Part shown: one piece after another, positions 5,659-9,346 of the stretch
Layout: each line of letters begins with the position of its first letter
Position numbering within the stretch: position 1 is the stretch's first letter
NCBI GenBank assembly: GCA_029248845.1
Contig: JAQWIO010000010.1
Location: 1 to 9,346 of the forward strand
Length of the DNA: 9,346 nt
From: Polaribacter sp.
GTDB lineage: Bacteria > Bacteroidota > Bacteroidia > Flavobacteriales > Flavobacteriaceae
Reading direction: 5' to 3'
The notes under the pieces: generated by a model
Database searches by the model: none
Told to the model about the DNA's origin: nothing
Seen by the model: the letters and a program-made list of their open reading frames with translations, nothing else
Program-made: the position numbers and the translations under genes

Positions 5659-7018
5659 ATGCAAACAATGTTGCAAACGCCTCTTCAATCTTGCCAACTA
5701 AAATCAATTTAATTCTATGATTTTTAGAAGCAATTTTATTGTATTTAGAAGCTACAAAAGTTTTATAGCCTAATTTTTCAGCTTCTAAAATTCGTTGATC
5801 GATCTTTGAAACGGGTCTTATTTCTCCAGCTAGACCTACTTCTGCAGCAAAACATACATTTGGGTTGATGGCTAGATCTTGATTGGATGATAAAATAGCC
5901 GCAACAACAGCTAAATCTATTGCAGGATCATCAACATTTATACCGCCAGTAATATTTAAAAAAACATCTTTTGCACCTAATTTAAAGCCTGCTCTTTTTT
6001 CAAGTACCGCCAAAATCATATGCAATCGTTTAAGATTGTAACCTGTTGTTGAGCGTTGAGGTGTTCCGTATACAGCTGTAGAAACCAAGGATTGAATCTC
6101 AATCATTAATGGTCTTATTCCTTCTAAAGTAGAAGCAATTGCAGTTCCGCTTAAATCGGCATCTTTTTTTGAAATTAAAATTTCAGAAGGATTTGATATT
6201 TCTCTTAATCCACTAGAAAGCATTTCGTAAATACCCAGTTCTGATGTAGCGCCAAATCTGTTTTTTTGTGATCGTAAAATTCGATAGGTATGATTTCTGT
6301 CGCCTTCAAATTGTAAAACGACATCGACCATATGTTCTAATATTTTAGGACCCGCAATATTTCCTTCTTTATTGATGTGACCAATTAATAAAACAGGAGT
6401 TGCCGTTTCTTTTGCAAATTTTATAAGTTCGGCAGCAGTTTCCCTAATTTGAGAAATACTTCCTGGCGAAGCTTCAATGGAATTTGTATAGAGTGTTTGT
6501 ATAGAATCAATGACTAAAACTTCAGGTTCAGCTTCTTCAATATTTTTGAAGATTTGTTGCGTGTTGGTTTCTGTAAGAATTAAACAATTCGAATTTATAG
6601 CCTTTAGTCTTTCTGCACGCATTTTTATTTGAGACTGACTTTCTTCACCTGAAACATATAACACTTTTTGTTTAATATTTAAAGCGATTTGCAATAATAA
6701 AGTCGATTTACCAATACCAGGTTCTCCTCCTAAAAGTGTAACTGAGCCTTTAACTAACCCCCCTCCTAAAACGGTGTCTAATTCTTTATTATTAGTCACA
6801 ACCCTTTCTTCTGTATTTAACTGAATATCAGCAATTTTTAACGGTTTATTTATAATTTGTTTTGCAGTTGTAGATTGCTTCCAAATTCGTTTTTCTTCTT
6901 TTTGAATTACTTCTTCTACAATCGTGTTCCATTCTTTACAAACACCACATTGTCCAACCCATTTTGAATGTTGAGTTCCGCAATTTTGACAGAAAAAAGT
7001 TGTTTTGGGTTTTGCCAT
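5657..7018 (-). CDS. radA: DNA repair protein RadA (Sms)
   Basis: This 453-residue protein has the full length and all domains of bacterial RadA, a RecA-like hexameric helicase that promotes branch migration and processing of recombination intermediates. A zinc finger uses C10, C13, C24 and C27. Walker A is GGEPGIGKST at 97-106 (K104), Walker B is VLVIDS at 167-172, and the RadA-specific KNRFG motif is at 252-256. The C-terminal Lon-like domain is seen in FLNITGGINVDDPAIDLAVVAAILSS at about 353-378 and AEVGLAGEIRPV at 392-403. The start, MAKPKTTFFC, is the usual one. It is 78 nt downstream of the membrane protein gene, with its own perfect -7 box 20 nt upstream of the ATG, so it may be transcribed alone as well as by read-through. 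Convergent hemD shares the terminator at its 3' end. Confidence 0.97.
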   Translation of the reverse strand: MAKPKTTFFCQNCGTQHSKWVGQCGVCKEWNTIVEEVIQKEEKRIWKQSTTAKQIINKPLKIADIQLNTEERVVTNNKELDTVLGGGLVKGSVTLLGGEPGIGKSTLLLQIALNIKQKVLYVSGEESQSQIKMRAERLKAINSNCLILTETNTQQIFKNIEEAEPEVLVIDSIQTLYTNSIEASPGSISQIRETAAELIKFAKETATPVLLIGHINKEGNIAGPKILEHMVDVVLQFEGDRNHTYRILRSQKNRFGATSELGIYEMLSSGLREISNPSEILISKKDADLSGTAIASTLEGIRPLMIEIQSLVSTAVYGTPQRSTTGYNLKRLHMILAVLEKRAGFKLGAKDVFLNITGGINVDDPAIDLAVVAAILSSNQDLAINPNVCFAAEVGLAGEIRPVSKIDQRILEAEKLGYKTFVASKYNKIASKNHRIKLILVGKIEEAFATLFA

Positions 7019-7026
7019 TGAATTAT

Positions 7027-7042
7027 TTTGATAAGCATCAAA
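7027..7042. repeat. 16-bp dyad over the radA transcription start region
   Basis: TTTGATAAGCATCAAA has two perfect 6-bp arms (7027-7032 and 7037-7042) around a 4-base centre. The right arm covers the TTTG half of the radA -7 box (7039-7046), and the remainder spans the predicted start of transcription. It could be an operator or a small hairpin at the mRNA 5' end, and chance is possible in such AT-rich DNA. Confidence 0.4.
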
Positions 7043-7046
7043 GTTA
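7039..7046 (-). promoter_or_regulatory. Promoter -7 box for radA
   Basis: The minus strand reads TAACTTTG, a perfect TAnnTTTG, 20 nt upstream of the radA ATG at 7018 and within the 78-nt gap after the membrane protein gene. No good -33 element is seen. The spacing matches the other boxes in this window. Confidence 0.5.
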
Positions 7047-7096
7047 CAAAGTAATCTTGAGAATAGTCTTTTTTGAGCTTCAGGAAAACCTAATAA

Positions 7097-8047
7097 TCAA
7101 GTATTCTTATTATAAATAGGTAAAAACAAAAAAGCCAAACCACCAAAAGTGATGATCATAGCTGTTTGTGCGGTCCACATAATCCAACCAAAAGCGGTTG
7201 CAGGTTCTGAAGGAACATCAAATAAAGCAAGGGCTCCGGCTACAGCAATTGGATACAATCCAATTCCGCCATTTGTTGCTGCAATCGAAAATCCACCAGC
7301 AATGAAGCCAATTAAAATTCCGCCCAAAGGAACATCTAAACCTTCAATTGCAGGAATTGTTGCCCAAAACATAGCGATGTACATCGTCCAAATAAATAGG
7401 GTATGAAAGATGAAGGCCCGTTTTCTTTTCATTTTAAAAATACTTGTAACTCCCTCCACTAGACCAGTAACAAAGGTTTTGATTTTTAATAATAACCCGG
7501 ACTTTGCTTTTTTTACAAAAGAAAAAAGGATCGTAGAGCCAATCATTAAAAAGGCCAAACCAATACTTATTTTTGTTGGATTAAAATTCTTTGTTACGAG
7601 TTCATAAATAAAATCAAATTGAACAAAAAGGGTAATTATAATGATGCATAACATCATTATTAAGTCTGCAATTCTTTCTGCTACAATAGTGCCAAACCCC
7701 TTTTCAAAAGGGATGCCTTCGTAATTTGTTAAGACAAAGGCTCTAGATACTTCGCCTGCTCTTGGCAAAGCTAAATTAACCAAATAGCCTACCAAAACTG
7801 CTAAAATACTATTGGTGAATTTTGGTTTAAAGTCCATGGGTTCTAGCATAAATTTCCATCTATAAGCTCTAGATAAATGACTTAAAACGCCAAAGAATAA
7901 TCCAAGAAATACCCATCCATAGTTTGCTTTTTTAAAGTACCCGATCAACACATCAATTGAAATTTCTGAGAGAGAATACCAAACTAAAATCCCCCCTAGA
8001 ATAAGAGGTAAAAATGTTTTTAATATTTTTTTTAATGAAAAACTCAC
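7097..8047 (-). CDS. LPG-synthase-TM / YbhN (UPF0104) family membrane protein
   Basis: This 316-residue polytopic protein belongs to the lysylphosphatidylglycerol-synthase transmembrane-domain family, which includes YbhN/AglD-like proteins and lacks the cytoplasmic aminoacyl-transferase domain of MprF. Family signatures are SRAYRWKFML at 59-68, GYLVNLALPRAGEVSRAFVL at 87-106, ERIADL at 124-129, and AGGFSIAATNGGIGLYP at 250-266. Hydrophobic stretches at about 11-28, 44-58, 79-94, 126-144, 160-178, 211-230, 241-262 and 287-309 suggest seven or eight membrane helices. Relatives are proposed lipid flippases or lipid transporters, but the substrate is not shown. The start is a GTG whose first base is the last base of the panD TAG (TAGTG), so translation is probably coupled. 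The pantothenate link looks organisational rather than metabolic. Confidence 0.87.
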   Translation of the reverse strand: MSFSLKKILKTFLPLILGGILVWYSLSEISIDVLIGYFKKANYGWVFLGLFFGVLSHLSRAYRWKFMLEPMDFKPKFTNSILAVLVGYLVNLALPRAGEVSRAFVLTNYEGIPFEKGFGTIVAERIADLIMMLCIIIITLFVQFDFIYELVTKNFNPTKISIGLAFLMIGSTILFSFVKKAKSGLLLKIKTFVTGLVEGVTSIFKMKRKRAFIFHTLFIWTMYIAMFWATIPAIEGLDVPLGGILIGFIAGGFSIAATNGGIGLYPIAVAGALALFDVPSEPATAFGWIMWTAQTAMIITFGGLAFLFLPIYNKNT

Positions 8048-8397
8048 TAGGTAAGTGTGTTATTTTTTTCGTTAGGAAATACTAAAGAAGGTTTAAAGTT
8101 TTTGGCTTCTTCAAAATCCATAAAAGCGTAAACAATAAGAATTAAAACATCATTTACAGCGACTCTTCTTGCTGCTGCACCATTTAACGTAATTTCACCA
8201 CTACCGCGCGGACCCGGAATTGCATAAGTTTCTAATCGCTCTCCATTATTGTTATTGACAATTTGAACACGCTCTCCTTCAATAATATTGGCTGCATCCA
8301 TTAAATCCTCATCAATGGTAATGCTTCCTATATAATTTAAATCTGCACCTGTTACTTTAACGCGGTGGATTTTAGATTTTACGACTTGTACTAACAT
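8047..8397 (-). CDS. panD: Aspartate 1-decarboxylase, pyruvoyl-dependent
   Basis: This 116-residue proenzyme makes beta-alanine from L-aspartate for pantothenate synthesis. It self-cleaves between G24 and S25 (YIGSITID), S25 becoming the pyruvoyl cofactor. Active-site residues known from the family are present: K9, Y22, R54, T57 and Y58 (RLETY), and the NGAAAR loop at 72-77. Length and the N-terminus MLVQVVKSKIHRVKVTGADL are typical. It lies 24 nt after panC and shares one base with the start of the membrane protein gene. A perfect minus-strand -7 box (TATTTTTG) ends only four bases before its ATG, so a leaderless panD transcript is possible in addition to the panC read-through. Its product supplies the second substrate of the enzyme encoded just upstream. 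Confidence 0.97.
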   Translation of the reverse strand: MLVQVVKSKIHRVKVTGADLNYIGSITIDEDLMDAANIIEGERVQIVNNNNGERLETYAIPGPRGSGEITLNGAAARRVAVNDVLILIVYAFMDFEEAKNFKPSLVFPNEKNNTLT

Positions 8398-8401
8398 GCT
8401 G

Positions 8402-8409
8402 CAAAAATA
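8402..8409 (-). promoter_or_regulatory. Possible leaderless promoter box before panD
   Basis: The minus strand reads TATTTTTG, a perfect TAnnTTTG, in the 24-nt panC-panD gap, four bases from the panD ATG. Transcription from it would begin at or near the A of the ATG. The -33 region is A-rich with no TTTG, and the AT-rich spacer makes a chance match quite possible. Confidence 0.3.
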
Positions 8410-8421
8410 CTATTTTTTTAG

Positions 8422-9273
8422 TTATAAATTTTTTAATCGAATAGTATCAATCAATCTAATTTCTCCTGCAAATACAGCAATAAAAGCACGATATTTTTTG
8501 TTAAATTCTTTTGTTTTTACAGTCTGTAGTGTCTTTTCATCAGCAATTGTAAAATACTCAAGATTTAAAAAAGTATTTTTTTTAAATTCTTGTTCAACCC
8601 ATTCAGTTATTTTTAAAATATTTTCGGTATCAAATTTTTTACGAACTTGCTTAAGAATTTTATAAATAAAAGGAGCTGAAACTCTATGCTCTTTCGATAA
8701 CCTAGTGTTTCTGGAGCTCATTGCCAAACCATCTTTTTCTCTGAAAATAGGACATCCTTTAATTTTTATGTTAAGACGATGATTTTTAACCATTTTTTTT
8801 ATGATTTGTAACTGTTGAAAATCTTTTTCACCAAAAAAAGCACTGTTTGGATGAATAATTTCAAAGAAAGTTTTTACGATAGTGGCAACACCGTTAAAAT
8901 GACCTTGCCTAAATTCACCTTCCATTTGATGTTCTATGCCTTCAAAGTCAAATTTTTCTGATGAAATGTTTGTGTTGTATATTTCTTCTACAGATGGATA
9001 GAATAATATATCGCAAAAAGAATTTGCTAATAATTTTATGTCACTTTCTATTGTTTTTGGGTACTTTTCTAAATCTTCACTATTGTCAAATTGTGTAGGG
9101 TTTATAAAAATACTGACGACAACGATGTCATTTTTTTTCTTTGCTTTTTTTATTAAAGATAAATGTCCTTCATGAAGAGCTCCCATTGTAGGCACAAAAC
9201 CAATGGTCTTATTTTTTTTCTTTTGAGTAGTTAAATAAGATTTTATTTCTTGTTTGGTGTTAAAAATTTCCAT
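8422..9273 (-). CDS. panC: Pantothenate synthetase (pantoate-beta-alanine ligase)
   Basis: This 283-residue cytoplasmic enzyme joins pantoate and beta-alanine through a pantoyl-adenylate, the last step of pantothenate synthesis. The nucleotidyltransferase motifs are clear: VPTMGALHEGH at 27-37 (HIGH-type, H34 and H37), FINPTQF at 56-62 (Q61), EGEFRQGHFNGVATIV at 118-133, FFGEKDFQQL at 146-155, and the KMSKS-like LAMSSRN at 183-189. The start is set at the ATG at 9273; a TTG two codons upstream (9279) is in frame but unneeded and atypical. The length matches the family. A perfect -7 box lies 23 nt upstream. panC is first in the operon panC-panD-membrane protein, so the ligase and the enzyme making its beta-alanine are co-expressed; panB is not in the window. 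Confidence 0.97.
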   Translation of the reverse strand: MEIFNTKQEIKSYLTTQKKKNKTIGFVPTMGALHEGHLSLIKKAKKKNDIVVVSIFINPTQFDNSEDLEKYPKTIESDIKLLANSFCDILFYPSVEEIYNTNISSEKFDFEGIEHQMEGEFRQGHFNGVATIVKTFFEIIHPNSAFFGEKDFQQLQIIKKMVKNHRLNIKIKGCPIFREKDGLAMSSRNTRLSKEHRVSAPFIYKILKQVRKKFDTENILKITEWVEQEFKKNTFLNLEYFTIADEKTLQTVKTKEFNKKYRAFIAVFAGEIRLIDTIRLKNL

Positions 9274-9296
9274 TCTCAAAAATTAAGTCAAGTCTG

Positions 9297-9304
9297 CAAA
9301 CTTA
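9297..9304 (-). promoter_or_regulatory. Promoter -7 box for the panC-panD operon
   Basis: The minus strand reads TAAGTTTG followed by C, a perfect TAnnTTTG, 23 nt upstream of the panC ATG at 9273. A weak -33 candidate (TTATG) is about 20 nt further upstream. The position supports the ATG at 9273 over the TTG at 9279. Confidence 0.55.
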
Positions 9305-9336
9305 CCATTTTAACATGATATTAGCATAAAAATTTG

Positions 9337-9344
9337 TATTTTTG
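9337..9344 (+). promoter_or_regulatory. Promoter -7 box for a gene beyond the right edge
   Basis: TATTTTTG followed by C is a perfect plus-strand TAnnTTTG two bases from the end of the window, in the spacer upstream of panC. It implies a rightward gene starting just outside. From recalled gene order in Flavobacteriaceae a glycogen/starch synthase is a reasonable guess, but none of it is in the window. Confidence 0.45.
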
Positions 9345-9346
9345 CG

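Noticed and set aside
7047..7096. Terminator between the membrane protein gene and radA
   Set aside because: The only inverted repeat is AGG-TTTT-CCT, with three-base arms and no following T run, so read-through is likely.
7149..7607. Two plus-strand open frames opposite the membrane protein gene
   Set aside because: Both are antisense to a coding sequence with clear family signatures, and neither has a plausible start context.
8396..8665. Plus-strand open frame of 89 codons opposite panC
   Set aside because: It is antisense to the conserved panC C-terminus, with no family resemblance.
9274..9279. TTG start for panC
   Set aside because: The ATG two codons later matches the family N-terminus and the promoter spacing.
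1..9346. Defence island, mobile element, CRISPR array or phage remnant
   Set aside because: Every long stretch is accounted for by housekeeping or conserved families; there are no transposase motifs, spaced repeats, integrase sites or composition breaks that I can see.

Overview
The window looks like a chromosomal housekeeping segment from a marine-type member of the family Flavobacteriaceae (Bacteroidota). The evidence is low GC, no clear Shine-Dalgarno sequences, repeated -7 boxes of the Bacteroidota form TAnnTTTG upstream of genes, and flavobacterial families such as DUF4296, DUF4271 and the QVH-type dihydroorotase. I see no insertion sequence, phage gene, CRISPR array, tRNA or rRNA, and coding density is very high. 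Genus cannot be fixed from the sequence alone.

Left end (1-1096): a divergent promoter region separates the first codons of a minus-strand gene, probably tyrS, from a plus-strand extended-SDR NAD(P)-dependent epimerase/reductase. This spacer carries an 11-bp direct repeat with a 22-bp period.

Block 2 (1080-4105, minus): a tight four-gene operon transcribed leftward, in the order polyprenol-phosphate-mannose-synthase-like glycosyltransferase, GNAT acetyltransferase, dihydroorotase (pyrC), DUF4296 lipoprotein. Intergenic gaps are 6, 7 and 1 nt. Its last gene overlaps the convergent epimerase gene by 17 bp.

Block 3 (4188-5593, plus): a DUF4271 membrane protein followed by a uroporphyrinogen-III synthase family protein (hemD). 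It is divergent from block 2 and ends at a strong hairpin-plus-T-run terminator. A perfect -7 box lies inside the DUF4271 gene at codons for its family motif.

Block 4 (5657-9273, minus): panC, panD, a YbhN/LPG-synthase-TM membrane protein and radA. panC and panD are two steps of pantothenate/CoA synthesis. The membrane protein overlaps panD by one base and is probably translationally coupled. radA follows after 78 nt with its own promoter-like box. A plus-strand promoter-like box at the extreme right end points to a divergent gene beyond the window.

Functionally the segment mixes pyrimidine, haem and CoA biosynthesis, lipid-linked mannose donor synthesis, recombinational repair and several conserved envelope proteins of unknown role. 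I did not find an obvious novel defence or mobile system. The most interesting points are regulatory: overlapping divergent promoters with phased repeats, a promoter embedded in a conserved protein motif, possible leaderless starts, and the conserved but unexplained partnerships of DUF4296 with PyrC and DUF4271 with HemD.
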